This document shows, piece after piece, positions 44,513 to 55,548 of a stretch of DNA of 64,000 nucleotides. A program made the position numbers and the translations under genes. Origin of the DNA: Cephalotus follicularis (taxonomy: Eukaryota > Streptophyta > Magnoliopsida > Oxalidales > Cephalotaceae); contig BDDD01001491.1 of assembly GCA_001972305.1 (NCBI GenBank), positions 1 through 64,000 of the forward strand, given 5' to 3'. The first letter of the stretch is position 1. Every line of letters begins with the position of its first letter. A model generated the notes under the pieces. That model saw only the letters and a list, made by a program, of their open reading frames with translations, did no database searches and was not told the origin of the DNA.

Positions 44513-45775
44513 CCTAAAAATCTGGTTATTTACAATTCATCACTCCCCCTTCAAGCTGGTGAATAGATATATGTCTTCCATTCCCAGCTTGAAAATTATT
44601 TCATGAAAGAGTCCACCATTAAGTCCTTTAGTCAACACATCAGCCAATTGGCTTTCGGAGGACATTTAGGATATGTAGATAAGTCCCTCTTCCAGCTTTT
44701 CCTTGATGAAGTGTCTTTCAATTTCAATATGCTTCATCCTGTCATGTTGTACGGGATTATGAGCTAAGTTAATTCTTGATTAGTTGTCACGGTATAGTTT
44801 CATAGGTCCTTCCCTTTTGATTTTAATATTTTCCAAGATGATTTGAATCCACAATAGTTCACATAATCCTTGAGCCATTGCTCAAAATTTTGATTCAGCA
44901 CTTGATCTTGCAAACATGTTCTGTTTTTTTTCTTCTCCATGTTACCAAATTTCCAACCAAAAATGTGCACTAAGTGGATGTTGATCTTTTGTCCACGAGG
45001 ATCCTGCATAGTCAGCATCTGCATAGGCATTTAGTGCTAACTTTTGACTTCTTTTGAATAGAACTCCTTTTCACAGACTCACTTTCAAGTAGGGTAAAAC
45101 ACTCGGTAAGCAGCTTATAGGTGTGATTCTCTTAGATCATTCATGAATTAATTGATCATACTTACTGAGTAGGCAATATCAAGCCTAGTATGAGCCAGGT
45201 AAATGAGCTTTCCTACCAATCTTTAATACATTTCTTGATCCACAACTGGTCCTTCTTTTGCTTCCCAAATTTTTGATTAGGCTCAATCAGTGTAGCTACT
45301 GGTTTACAGCCCAGCTTTCCTGTTTCTTTGAAGAGGTTCGTCACATACTTTTTTTGTGAGATAAAAATTCCTTGTCTAGAGTAAGAAACTTCAATCCTGA
45401 GAAAGTATTTGAGTCTTCCCAGCTCCTTTATTTCAAATTCCCTTATCAAGCACTGTTTTAGATCTTGTTTCTCCTTCTCATCATTACCCGTGACAATTTT
45501 ATCATCAACATACACTAGAAGTGTTGTTACTCCGCCTATGTCCAAGTGCTTGATAAAAAGAGTGTGATCACCTTGACTCTGTTTGTATCCTGATGCTTTC
45601 ATTACTCTAGCAAACCTCCCAAACCAAGATCTAGGCAATTGTTTAAGCCCATATAGTGCTTTCCTTAGTCTAGATGCCTTGTTTGTTGTCATTTTTCCTT
45701 CAAAGCCTGGTGGTATATTCATGGAGATCTCCCCTTCTAGGTCTCTGGGAAAGAAGACATTCTTCGCATCATACT
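44513..45775 (-). mobile_element. Copia-IV: inner end of 3' LTR plus RNase H and reverse transcriptase
   Basis: 44513-44542 is the inner end of the LTR (ctaaaaatctggttattt..). A purine tract (minus strand gaagggggag) adjoins it. Degenerate RNase H follows, then a clear reverse transcriptase stretch (KALYGLKQLPRSWFGRFARV, LVYVDDKIVTGND, FEIKELGRLKYFL). Closely related to copia-II. Interrupted at 45775 by copia-III. Broken, five or more breaks in this piece. Confidence 0.83.
45771..45775. repeat. Target site duplication of copia-III, left copy
   Basis: atact, identical to 50690-50694. Confidence 0.85.
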
Positions 45776-45940
45776 TTTTAAGAGTTATGAGCGATAAGTG
45801 GCTAAGTTAGAGTCTATTAATCTTTATATTTCCTTATTTGTTATATGTCCAGGTTCTATGAATCTGAGTATTTTATGAATATAAATATATAAGACTGTGT
45901 GATTAGAAAACACACAAGTTATTTTCTCTGTTTTGCTACA
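45776..45940 (+). repeat. Copia-III 5' LTR
   Basis: 165 bp, TATA-like tttatgaatataaatatata near 45870; ends ttttgctaca before the primer site tggtatcagag (45941-45951). Confidence 0.9.
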
Positions 45941-46292
45941 TGGTATCAGAGAAATAGGAAATTAGTAAATTAAAAACAAAACAAAACAAAAACCTATGGT
46001 TCTGCACTGGTCACAGCAGTTCTAGTCACATCGTTCCTCTCTCTAAACGGCAAGCTATCTCAACGGTCATCTTCTCCAGCAGGTCGTCCTCTCCGAAAAT
46101 TGGTTCCTCTGTCCGGTGACGTTGTTGTCTTTCGGTAACGACGTTTCCATGGCATACAGAGAAATCAAATATGGTTTCGTTTTCGTTCCTCTGTTCAGCG
46201 ACATTTTCTTCCGGTGACAATTGGTTCTAATCGCAAAGTTTCCATGGTTTTCGTTGTACAGTGACATTATAGTATTGCGTTAGTGTTTTACA

Positions 46293-47460
46293 ATGGCTGA
46301 AACTAAAGTTCCTTATGTGACTCCTTCACCAAATGAGACAATTAATGTTACTATTACCTCCATTAAACTGAAAGGGAGTTCTAATTATTTGTTGTGGGCT
46401 CAAGTGGTGAAGATATATATTATGGCTAAGAAGAAACTCAAGTTTCTTAACTCTGATCCTCCGGTACCTGATACTAGTGGATATGAAGATTGGATGCAGA
46501 AGAATGCAGTGATTTTGATATGGTTGTGGAACAATATGGAACCTGAGATTGATGCAAATGCAATGTTTCATAATACTGCTAAAGGTGTCTAGGATGATTT
46601 GAAGGCCACATATTCTCAAGACAAGAATATGAATAGGGTGTATGATCTTTATGACAAAATGTTTCATCTTCACTAATCTGGTAAGCCTCTACATGATTAT
46701 TATAGCACTTTCAAGGGTCTTGCTGAGGAATTAAATGTATTTCAGCCTCTCGCCAATGATATTGATAAACTTAAGGCACAACGGAATGAATTTATGGTTT
46801 CTAAATTTCTCGCTAGACTAGATCCTGATCTCCAAAAGGTAAGAGGACATATTCTTGCTGGTAAGACTCTTCCATCTCTTACAGATACCTTCTCTCGACT
46901 TCAACGTGTTGCTTATCCTATGCATCACAAGTCCTCTCCCAAGGACAACTCGACCTTTACTGTTGGTCGGGGTCGGGGCCATAGCCATGGTTCAGGGGGA
47001 GGTCGTGGTGCTAAAATTGGTCCTGGTAGTTCTTTTGGTGACATACCACTTAGGAAGTGTAGTTATTGTGGCAAGAATGGTCAAACCATAGATTTTTGTT
47101 GGGACAAGCATGGCAAGCCAGATTGGGCACCTTAGACAGCTAATCATGCAGTGTTAGATGGTGGTCATGATAGTGTTTCATCTGGAGATACTCCACATGG
47201 TCCAATATCGGGTGGTAGTTCTACTTCACAACGTGATGATCTTTCTCAGATCTTGCGACATTTACAGAGTCTTGAGACATTTAATAACATCTATTGGGTC
47301 CACTTCCTCGGCTAGTCTTGCTTATGCAGGTACAACTACTCCGCCCTGGATTATTGATTCTGGGGCATCTTCTCACGTGACTGGTAAGTCCTCGTTGTTT
47401 ACCTCCTTCAATCATGTTCACCAGTCTTCATCTGTTATACTTGCTAATAGCTCATCTACT
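46293..47460 (+). pseudogene. Copia-III gag and protease
   Basis: Starts MAETKVPYVTPSPNETI. The capsid region has KLKGSSNYLLWAQVVKIYI and LIWLWNNMEPEIDANAMFH, then FLARLDPDLQKVRGHIL. A Gly-rich linker leads to a zinc-knuckle segment (KCSYCGKNGQTIDFCWDK). The protease has WIIDSGASSHVTG, the usual copia active-site wording. Few breaks. Confidence 0.87.
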
Positions 47461-47559
47461 TCCGTATCGGGGTATGGTAACGTTTCTCCAACTTCCTCCA
47501 TTAATCTTTCATCCTTCCTACATGTTCCTCAATTACCGTTAAATCTTCTTTTTGTTAGT

Positions 47560-50517
47560 CAATTAACTAAGGCCTTACATTGCTCAGTAACATTCTTTCC
47601 GACTCATTGTGTTTTTCAGGATCTTCACACGAGGAAGACGATTGGTGGAGGGCATGAGAAAGATGGACTGTACTATCTTGACTGTTGAGCTGCTAATTCT
47701 TCTGCTGCTGTTGCTTCTGGTGGTGGTGTGACTCCTTTTCTGTGGCATTGTGGGTTAAGTCATTTGTCTTTAACTCGGTTAAAGCTAATTTTTTTGTCTT
47801 TTAAGTCAGTGTCTAAGATAGAATGTGAAGCCTGCGAGTTAGGTAAACATCATCGTACTTCCTATCCTCCTCGTACTATGGCTCGTAGTTTGTCGTTATT
47901 TGCTTTAATCCATTTGGACATCCGGGGTCCTTGTCATGTCAGGAGTAGAAAGGGGTTCATGTATTTTGTCACCTTTGTGGACGACCACTCTCGTCTCACT
48001 TGGTTACATATGTTAAATTACAAGTATGAGTTTCTTTCTGTATTCCAAAATTTTTATAATGAAATAAAAATGCAGTTTGGTATGTCTATTAAAGTTTTGC
48101 GTTCTGATAATGCTTTGGAATATGTACAAAATGAGATTTCTAGTTTTTGTGTAGCACAAGGTATGATTCATCAGACTAGTTGTTTGTACACGCCTTAACA
48201 AAACGGGGTGACGGAACGTAAAAATAGACATTTGATTATGGTGGCTCGTATTATTACGATGCATATGCATGTTCCAAAACAATTTTGGTGTGAAGGAGTT
48301 CTTACTGCATGTTATTTGATTAATCGCATTCCGTCTTCTGTTCTTGCCGACAAGTCTCCTTTTTCCATCATTTTTCCCAATCAATCGGTTTTTCACTTAC
48401 CTCCTCGTGTTTTTGGGTGTATTTGTTTCATTCAAAATCTACATATTACCATTGATAAACTTTCCCCTAGGTCTACTAAATGTGTTTTTCTTGGTTATTC
48501 TAGTACCCATAAAGGATATAAGTGTTATGACCCTATAAGCCAAAAGTATTTTGTCAATGCTGATGTTACATTTTTTGAAGGCCATTCTTATTTTGTTCCA
48601 TCTCCTACGGTTTCCAGGGATGCTTGGCATGTGCCATATACTCCATCTATTCCTACCTTGATTCCTTTTTCAAATACTCCTAGTAGGTCGTCTCCACCAT
48701 TTGAGTTCTATGACCAGGTCTATCAACTGCGGCAGAAAACTACTTCCCAGACAGAGATACTATCAGCTCCACCCGTATCGATTCCATCACCGTCTTGTTC
48801 CTCTGGTGAAGTTCCACCATCTTCCTCTTCTAATGATCTACCCACTGCGTTGCGAAAAGGTAAATGTTCTCTCACTAAAAAATCTAATCTTATTTATTCC
48901 ATTGATAACTATGTTTCTATTTCTCACTTGCCATCATCTGTCCACGCCTTGGCCTTATCCTTGTTTACTACATCTGTACCCAAAACCTATGTTGAGGCCC
49001 TTCGTATTCCAAGATGGAAGGAGGCCATGGATGTTGAAATATATGCTCTTTTATCTCATAATACATGGAGTTTAGTGGATTTACCACCTGGTAAGGATCT
49101 TGTTCGGTGTCGATGGGTGTATACTATTATGTACCATCCTGATGGGTCTGTTGAGGGGCTCAAAGCTCGTCTGGTTGCCAAGGGGTATACTCAGACTTAT
49201 GGTGTTGACTATTTTGAGACCTTCTCCCCGGTTGCTCAGTTGAACTCAGTTCGTATAATCATTTCTTCGGCTGTTAACTTTGATTGGCCGTTATTTCAAT
49301 TGGATATCAAAAATGCGTTCTTATATGGTGAACTTAGTAAGGAAGTTTATATGGAGAAACCTTCAGGTTATGTTGCTCATGGGGAGAATGAAACTCGGGT
49401 GTGCAGACTACAAAAGGCAATTTATTGTCTCAAACAGTCTCCTAGGGCTTGGTTTGAGAAATTTAGTGCAACGGTGGTATCGTGTGGCTTCTCGCAATGC
49501 TACTCTGATCATTCTGTGTTTGTTCGTCATCATAATGGCAAATTGGTTGTGTTAGTTGATTATGTGGATGATATAATTGTCTCAAGTGATAATGTAGCAG
49601 GTATCATAGAGGTAAAGTCTTATTTACAACAACAGTTTCACATTAAGGACCTAGGTGATCTCCATTGTTTTCTTAGTATTGAGGTTGTAAAAAGTAAGAA
49701 AGGAGTCAGTTTGTCCCAAAGGAAATATGTTTTAGATTTGTTGTCTGAAACCGGTATGCTTGGTTCCAAACCAGTTGATATTCCTATAGATTCTCACCAA
49801 AAGTTTGGGATTGATGATAGTAGTCCTCTCGAGGATGTTCACCAATATAGGAGTTTGATTGGGAAGTTGATTTATCTTACTATTACAAAACATGACATTC
49901 CTTTTGCTATGGGAGTACTTAGTCAGTTTATGCAGACTCCACAGAAAGCTCATTGGGATACTGTCATTCGAATACTTCGCTATCAAAAGAGTGGTCCAGG
50001 AAAAGGCTTGATATATCATCCCAATCAGCATATGGATCTTGTTGCATATTCCGATGTTGATTGGGCAGGTTTGGCAAGTGATCGTCGGTCTACTACAGGT
50101 TATTGTACTTTTGTTGGTGGTAATCTGGTGTCGTGGCGTAGTAAAAAGCAAACTACTTTTGCAAGGTCAAGTGTTGAAGCTGAGTACAGAGCAATGGCAC
50201 ATACTACTACTGAGTTGATGTGGCTCTGATCTCTACTTCTTGAAATGGGTCTTTTAGTTTCAAAGCCAATGAATATTTTTTGTGATAATCAGGCAGCTAT
50301 ATACATAGCTAGTAATCCTGTCTATCACGAGCAGACCAAACACATTGAAATGGATTGTCACTTTGTACGTGATGCGGTTATGAAGAAACTAGTTGAGACT
50401 CCTTTTGTATCTTCATCGAGTCAGCTGGCAGATGTTCTCACAAAGTCACTATTTGCTCCTAAGTTTCACATGTGTTGTAACAAGCTTAGTATGGGTGATC
50501 TATATGCTCCAGCTTGA
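47560..50517 (+). pseudogene. Copia-III integrase, reverse transcriptase and RNase H
   Basis: Integrase: LWHCGLSHLSLTRLK, CEACELGKHHRTSYP, HLDIRGPCHV, FVTFVDDHSRLTW, VLRSDNALEYVQ. Post-core block: VFGCICFIQN, KCVFLGYSSTHKGYKCYDP. Reverse transcriptase: RCRWVYTIMYHPDGSVEGLK, FQLDIKNAFLYGELSKEVYM, VDYVDDIIVSSD, LGDLHCFLSIEV. RNase [65 protein letters not shown]. Complete motif order with a few breaks. In the family this is one polyprotein cut by the protease. Confidence 0.92.
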
Positions 50518-50524
50518 GGAAGAG

Positions 50525-50689
50525 TGTTAAGAGTTATGAGCGATTAGTGGCTAAGTTAGAGTCTATTAATCTTTATATTTCCTTATTTATTATATGTCTA
50601 GGTTCTATGAATCTGAGTATTTAATGAATATAAATACATAAGACTCTGTGATTAGACAACACACAAGTCATTTTCTCTGTTTTGCTACA
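50525..50689 (+). repeat. Copia-III 3' LTR
   Basis: 165 bp, starts TGTTAAGAGTTATGAGCGA after the purine tract cttgaggaagag; ends ttttgctaca. The right target duplication atact follows (50690-50694). Confidence 0.9.
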
Positions 50690-50801
50690 ATACTGTTGAA
50701 GTTGCCAATTAAAATGAGTAGCTAGAGAAAGTAAAATTCATACAGTGTCATCTTCGCCACTGGTGCAATTGTCTCATGATAATCTACTCCATATGTTTGA
50801 A
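50690..50801 (-). mobile_element. Copia-IV, continuation of reverse transcriptase
   Basis: About 110 bp matching copia-II near 29425-29530 (minus wording AKMNTVRILLSLAAHFNLPL type). It resumes exactly after the copia-III target duplication and stops where the SIRE-C envelope-like sequence begins. Confidence 0.75.
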
Positions 50802-51733
50802 CTTCATTACCTATTTCCGCTTCACCTTCTTCGTTAATGACTCTATTCGAGTCTTCCTCCCTAGGGATCCACGGCCCAAGTCTTTTATGTTTCTTGAACC
50901 CCATTCGTTCGAGAGTTCCTTTTCCTAGCTTGTCTACACTTTGGAGTGGGTGATGTATCTCTCCAGTTAGGTCAATTTCAAAATGTAGAAGGGTTTTGGT
51001 GATGATGTTACTGTATCCTAGTCTAGCATTCTCTCGATTGTGGATTGCGTGCATATGGTTGATTATTAGGTAGGGCACATTGATCTTTTTTCCAGTGATG
51101 AGGTGATACATAGTGTAAGCCTCCATGTGGGTTACTTCATCAAACCCTCCAGCCTTAGGTAAAATGTGTGTGGCGACAACACGATGTAGGAACCTATGGT
51201 GTAAGCTAAGGTTCCTAGTGTACATTCTTTGCATAAAGTCGGCATTTTCACCGAACAGCAACTTTACACATTCTACCTTGTCAAAGTTTTCATTTACAAG
51301 CCAGTTTCTTTGATTCCCATCCTCTTGGACCTTCACGTGGAATTCCTAGGATATTTGCTAGAGTTGGGACATCAAAAGTTATCTGTGTATTCTTAACTTT
51401 GGTGGTCACATCTATCTTAGTGGTAGCTAGAATGTGAACATAAAACTCTTTGATTAGGTCAGGATAGGAGGGCAAATTAATGGAAAATAAGGGTTCTAAC
51501 CCTTGTGCACTTAACCACTCAACAATGGGGAAACCCTCATTGTTGCAAAAATCAAAGTCTAACACTTTGCCTACTAGTATTTTGCGATTGAAATAGGCTT
51601 CGGGATACCTTGGGAGAGAAGGAGTCGCCTCTGGTGGGGCTGGCAGTGAGCTTCCACCTTTCTTTTTCCGTCCAACCGACTTTCTCTTGATTTTAGACCC
51701 TTCCCCAGCTTCAATGTTCTTGGTATCAGGCAT
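50802..51733 (-). pseudogene. SIRE-C envelope-like ORF
   Basis: N-terminus MPDTKNIEAGEGSKIKRKSV, basic and flexible. Then KILVGKVLDFDFCNNEGFP, WLSAQGLEPLF, LIKEFYVHILA, FDVPTLANILGIPREGPRGW, SLHHRFLHRVVATHILPKAG and LERMGFKKHKRLGPW. The block order is the same as SIRE-A/B/D at lower similarity. The C-terminal coiled-coil part is missing because copia-IV sequence takes over. Fossil. Confidence 0.75.
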
Positions 51734-51879
51734 ATTTGGTGATTGTTTGAGGTTTAACAGCGATTTTCGGCAGTAAGAAGGTTCGAAATCGCCAGAGACA
51801 GTGTTCTTGAGTTAGGGATTAGGGATTTTAGGGTTAAAATGAGCTAACATACGGCAATTTTTGTGTTAAAATACGACTA

Positions 51880-52010
51880 AAGCGTCGACGGAGTCGGGTA
51901 AAGCAACGGCGCTTTGATCAAATTTCCTAATTCGAACCCTAATTTTAGTGTAAAGCGCTGACGCTTTAATTTCAGGCGTTGGCGCTTTGCTCTGTTTTCT
52001 GCCGATTTTT
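51880..52010 (-). repeat. Word array in the SIRE-C pol-env spacer
   Basis: Four or so words: aaagcgtcgacgg, aagcaacggcgctttg, aaagcgctgacgctttaa and ggcgttggcgctttg. Same position as the array in SIRE-A/B, with a different, GCGC-flavoured word. Confidence 0.65.
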
Positions 52011-52175
52011 CGAAAACGCGTATGAATGAATGCAAATGATGCAACACTCAATATACAAGCAATTCAAGCAAAGAACATATAAGCATACAATTATATTAAT
52101 CATTCAATTTCACACAAACCTAGTTCCATTCTAAATTTGGAGAACGTTTGTTCGTCTAAAGGTTTTGTGAAAATG

Positions 52176-52528
52176 TATGATTAATATGATTATTATCAAG
52201 CAAAAAAACGGCTATAAACATTTTGATTTGAAGAAAGAACACAACAAGAATACAATTAAACAAACATACAAAGATCAATCAAGAAAAATCAACTACAAGC
52301 ATTCAAGATCATCAAGCCTCTTTTCAAAAGTCTTATTGAGTGTCTTACCATTTGTATTGTTTACATTATCTTGAGAGCTATCATCTTGTAACATCCAACC
52401 TTTGAGAGGTTAAGCACAAACAGAAATCCCAAATAGAAAACCTTAATTGTAATAGGGGAGTGAACCCTAGAGGAGTAAACCCAAGAGTTGTAAGTGATTG
52501 AGGTCAATCACGAACGAGTGTAAAAGGT
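52176..52528 (+). mobile_element. SIRE-like LTR fragment
   Basis: No coding trace. The segment aacctttgagaggttaagca recalls the caacctatttgagaggttat segment of the SIRE-B LTR, and the aaccc-rich stretch ccctagaggagtaaaccc is of the type seen near SIRE LTR ends. The chromovirus LTR end cuts it at 52529. Confidence 0.5.
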
Positions 52529-52671
52529 TGTCACACCCCGTCTTTCCACAACATAAAAGTGGTAAAGCAATCAACAAATAAATCCGGCTTAAGCAATTTT
52601 ACCATAAATTTAAAACTTTCTGTATACAACAATCACTTGCGGAAGCATACGAATATAAGCCGAATTAAAAC

Positions 52672-52699
52672 ACATCACGCATCCCATACTACGTGATGC
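52672..52699 (-). other. Conserved LTR hairpin, gamma copy
   Basis: Reading minus: GCATCACG / CGTGATGT around tagtatgggatg, identical to the alpha copy. Confidence 0.7.
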
Positions 52700-53264
52700 C
52701 CACAAATACAATTATCCCCAGCAAAACTGATGATCGCCCAAAACGGAGCGTGAAATAATACAATACAAGATGACAAATATCCAATGATACAAAAACCAAA
52801 TAACATGATAAATGTTCAACAATCCAAAATTAAGAGGAAATAACAAGTCTTCTCTTTAAATCTCCGTGCATGCTCCATGTCAAGACCACTCCATCAATCT
52901 GTTACAGTAGGGGTTAGCCTTTGTCCTCACTCGGCTAAGTGAATAAACCCATAAATACAGTTCAAGTCATATGATAATGAGTGTCATGAATGAATGCACT
53001 ATGATGTGACATAATATGTAATTTCCAAGTAAATATACTTCCGTATGTACATATATTAAAATATATGCATGCTCACAATACAAGTATAACTCATAAGTTA
53101 TATCAACACAAGCAAGAAATATGTTCCCAAAAAGGGACCAGACAAGCCAAACGTCATAACCGTTGCCACCTCCTGGCCCCAACGTCATGCACTCTTACTC
53201 CATCCCCGTTTGCGAACGGTTTTAGAGCAAGTCCAAGAGTTGTTTAGCGCGGCGGCTAAACCAA

Positions 53265-53360
53265 CAGCAAGTTACTAGCACAATGGCTAAGTAATCAACA
53301 AGTTATTAGCACGATGGCCAATAATCAACAAGTTATTAGCACGATGGCCAATAATCAACA
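53265..53360 (-). repeat. 30-bp minisatellite in the gypsy-gamma LTR
   Basis: About three copies of aagttattagcacgatggcc...; the last two are identical. Homologous to 1-95. Confidence 0.85.
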
Positions 53361-53401
53361 AGCACAAGCAATTCAAGTACAAGTCAAGCGTAACTGGAGA
53401 A

Positions 53402-53700
53402 AAGACGTCGATGTCTTTTACAAAGACGTCGATGTCTTTTTCATACCAGAGAGCATTAGTTCGCAAGTCCTTGTTTTGGAGGATGAAACCCGACTTATTA
53501 ATCCTTCATGGAATCGAATCCCACTCTCAAAAAGTGTAAGGAATGCTACTGGTTAACAGCAACATAACTAGAACATCGAATCGAAATCAAACAGGTGATT
53601 CCCAAGTGGCTAAAGTGACCATCTGAGATAAATATCACAGTTCAATGATTTCCCAAAAAAGAAGTCGACGTCTTCTACAAAGACGTCGATGTCTTTTACA
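53402..53700 (-). repeat. Word array, inner block of the gypsy-gamma LTR
   Basis: Two pairs of aaagacgtcgatgtcttt-type words, at 53402-53442 and 53662-53700, about 1.06-1.36 kb from the LTR start. The word is the same as in the SIRE LTRs. Confidence 0.75.
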
Positions 53701-54437
53701 GCACAGAACGGGGATTTCACGATTTTAACACGCCAGGCAATTATCAAATCCATTCCCAAATACAAGTTCATGTAAGCCTACATGCAAGATCAACCTAGTG
53801 TATCACAGTGATACTACAACAAGTCCAGAATCTCAATCCGATCATTAACATGCAATTCACCATGCTATACATTAACTTAAAACTCAAAATGCACATATAA
53901 ATTCATCACTTTCCCCTACCTTTGATTTCAAGTTAGAAATCGAAAGTCCACCTCTTTTAGTACTCCAACAGGTCACTTGAGTCCACAGGTAAGCTTTGGC
54001 AACTCTCTGGTTCGTCCTGGCAGTTGGTGTGCCAGCTCCAAGCTCCAACAATGGCACACACACACACTTTTTCCCTTTCTCTCTTCTCTCTTTTCTTCTG
54101 GTGTTATAAAACGAGAGAGATAGGTAGGGAGGAATATCCTTATGCAGATAGCTTCCTCCTGCCCTTTTTCTTTTGTCATTACACAGGCCAACCCGAGATC
54201 TCTCCCACTTTCTCTCTTTCTGCCTATTCTTTTTCATATTCAATTCTTCCTTTGCAGATTGCATGTTAGGAGGGCATGATCCTTGCATGTTCCATGTGAG
54301 GACATGTTCTGGGCATTCCTGGCAATACACAGACATGCTTAACACGTCGAATCGCACTCGAAAAGGCAGTAGGTAAGGCCCTTAAATAATCCTTCCTGCA
54401 TGTTATTCTGCTGGTGAAGAACGTGCTGTCCATTCGT

Positions 54438-54600
54438 GACAAAGACGTCGATGTCTTCCCTTAGACGTCGATGTCTTTTCCAGTTGGTAAGAAGGTGTCG
54501 ATGCTTCCTTCCCGAGTCGATGTGCATGCCCATGCATTCACGTGTGCCCTAGCTCACAAAGGAGTCGACGCCTTTCCAAAAGACGTCGATGTCTTTCTCC
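54438..54600 (-). repeat. Word array, outer block of the gypsy-gamma LTR
   Basis: Five or six words (caaagacgtcgatgtctt, agacgtcgatgtctttt, ggtgtcgatgc, gagtcgatgtg, gagtcgacgccttt, aaagacgtcgatgtcttt), about 165-330 bp from the LTR start. Confidence 0.8.
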
Positions 54601-54765
54601 CAGAACGTTGCCGTTTCAAGCTTAACATACACATTCCAATTCCAAGACCATAACTAGGGTTTGTAAGCATCTTCTGAGTCCAAAACTCAACATTCTCATT
54701 AAATCAAGTTCAATGATTACATCATAAATCCGAAATATTACATCAAGAAAATGCCGGGCATTACA

Positions 54766-54782
54766 TCCACCCCTCCTTCAAG
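54766..54782 (-). other. Polypurine tract of gypsy-gamma
   Basis: Reading minus, cttgaaggaggggtgga directly before the LTR start. Confidence 0.85.
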
Positions 54783-54810
54783 AAATTTTGTCCTCGAAAT
54801 TAACACGATA

Positions 54811-55405
54811 CTAGAACAAGTGCGGGTAGCGCTCTTGGATGTCCTCCTCACGCTCCCAAGTTGCCTCGTCAGGTTTGTGAAACTGCCATTGAACCTTGAC
54901 CATGGAAATGGTTCGGTTCCTCAAAGTTTGCGTCTTCCGATCGAGAATCCGCACAGGTAACTCCTCACAAGATGGATCATCCTGTACAGGAACAGTATCA
55001 TAATCCAGGACATGTGACGGGTCCGGGATATATCTCCTCAACATAGATATGTGGAAGACGTCGTGCACGTTTGACAGTGCAGGAGGTAAGGCAAGCTGAT
55101 AGGCCACCTCCCCGACTCTCCCCAGAATCTCAAAAGGACCAATGTAGCGAGGAGCTAATTTGCCCTTTTTCCCAAACCGTTGCACGCCCTTCCACGGTGA
55201 TACCTTCAGGAACACGTGATCACCCACGTTAAAGACCAGAGGTCTTCTCTTCATACAGTCAGTGTAGCTCTTCTGTCGACTCTGAGCAGCAAGCAACTTC
55301 TTCTTGATCGTCCTGATCTTTTCTGAAGTTTCTTCCACCAGTTCTGTCCCGAGAAAAGGTCGCTCCCCGACCTCATCCCAACACACAGGAGATCTGCACT
55401 TCCTC
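54811..55405 (-). pseudogene. Gypsy-gamma integrase C-terminus and chromodomain-like tail
   Basis: GRKCRSPVCWDEVGERPFLG, LVEETSEKIRTI, AAQSRQKSYTD, VFNVGDHVFLKVSPWKG, FGKKGKLAPRYIGPFEIL, VAYQLALPPALSNVHDVFHI, SMLRRYIPDPSHVLDYD, then VKVQWQFHKPDEATWERED at the chromodomain position. It parallels 19500-20095 of gypsy-beta almost residue by residue. It is open over this stretch, but the rest of the element is absent from the window. Confidence 0.9.
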
Positions 55406-55548
55406 CCAAGTTTATTCACCTTGGATGATGGAATCGAATTGTATTGACGACATGCCACGTGTCGGGTCTTGGGGTTTTCCCACAATTCGAGGGGTGACAG
55501 ATGAATATCGTGACCACTGTCGTTTGGGACATCCGTCAGCATAAACAC
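55406..55548 (-). other. Short unassigned patch with LTR-end-like sequence
   Basis: Between the integrase piece and the copia remnant. It includes attcgaggggtgacag near 55485, resembling a chromovirus LTR end on the plus strand. Otherwise nothing recognised. Confidence 0.35.

Larger units (their letters stand above)
45776..50689 (+). mobile_element. Ty1/copia element (copia-III), Ale/Retrofit-like, full length
   Basis: 4.9 kb with 165-bp LTRs (45776-45940 and 50525-50689), primer site at 45941, leader of about 350 bp, gag (46293-47130), protease (about 47200-47460), integrase (about 47560-48600), reverse transcriptase (about 49000-49760), RNase H (about 50020-50517), purine tract and perfect 5-bp target duplication atact. 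The very short LTRs and the SETGMLGSKP wording favour Ale/Retrofit. It looks whole in layout, with only about five breaks. The LTRs differ at about 9 of 165 positions, suggesting one to two million years. It sits inside copia-IV reverse transcriptase. Confidence 0.93.
50802..52175 (-). mobile_element. SIRE-lineage fragment (SIRE-C): pol end, spacer and envelope-like ORF
   Basis: Minus strand. The last residues of pol (FTKPLDEQTFSKFR.ELGL type) lie at about 52175-52105, a spacer with words around aaagcgtcgacgg and aaagcgctgacgctttaa at 52010-51880, and an envelope-like ORF at 51733 to about 50802. It is more distant from SIRE-A/B than they are from each other. No LTR or purine tract is attached to this piece. 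About two breaks. Confidence 0.8.
52529..54765 (-). repeat. Gypsy-gamma 3' LTR (chromovirus)
   Basis: 2.24 kb on the minus strand, start TGTAATGCCCGGCATTTTC at 54765, end ggggtgtgaca at 52529. It adjoins a purine tract and integrase on its upstream side. It carries two word-array blocks (54600-54438 and 53700-53402), a CT-rich/GA-rich stretch near 54050-54240, the 30-bp minisatellite (53265-53360) and the conserved modules shared with alpha. No gene inside. Confidence 0.9.

Noticed and set aside
53884-54357. 157-residue open frame on the minus strand
   Set aside because: Inside the gypsy-gamma LTR across a GA/CT-rich stretch; no homology wording.
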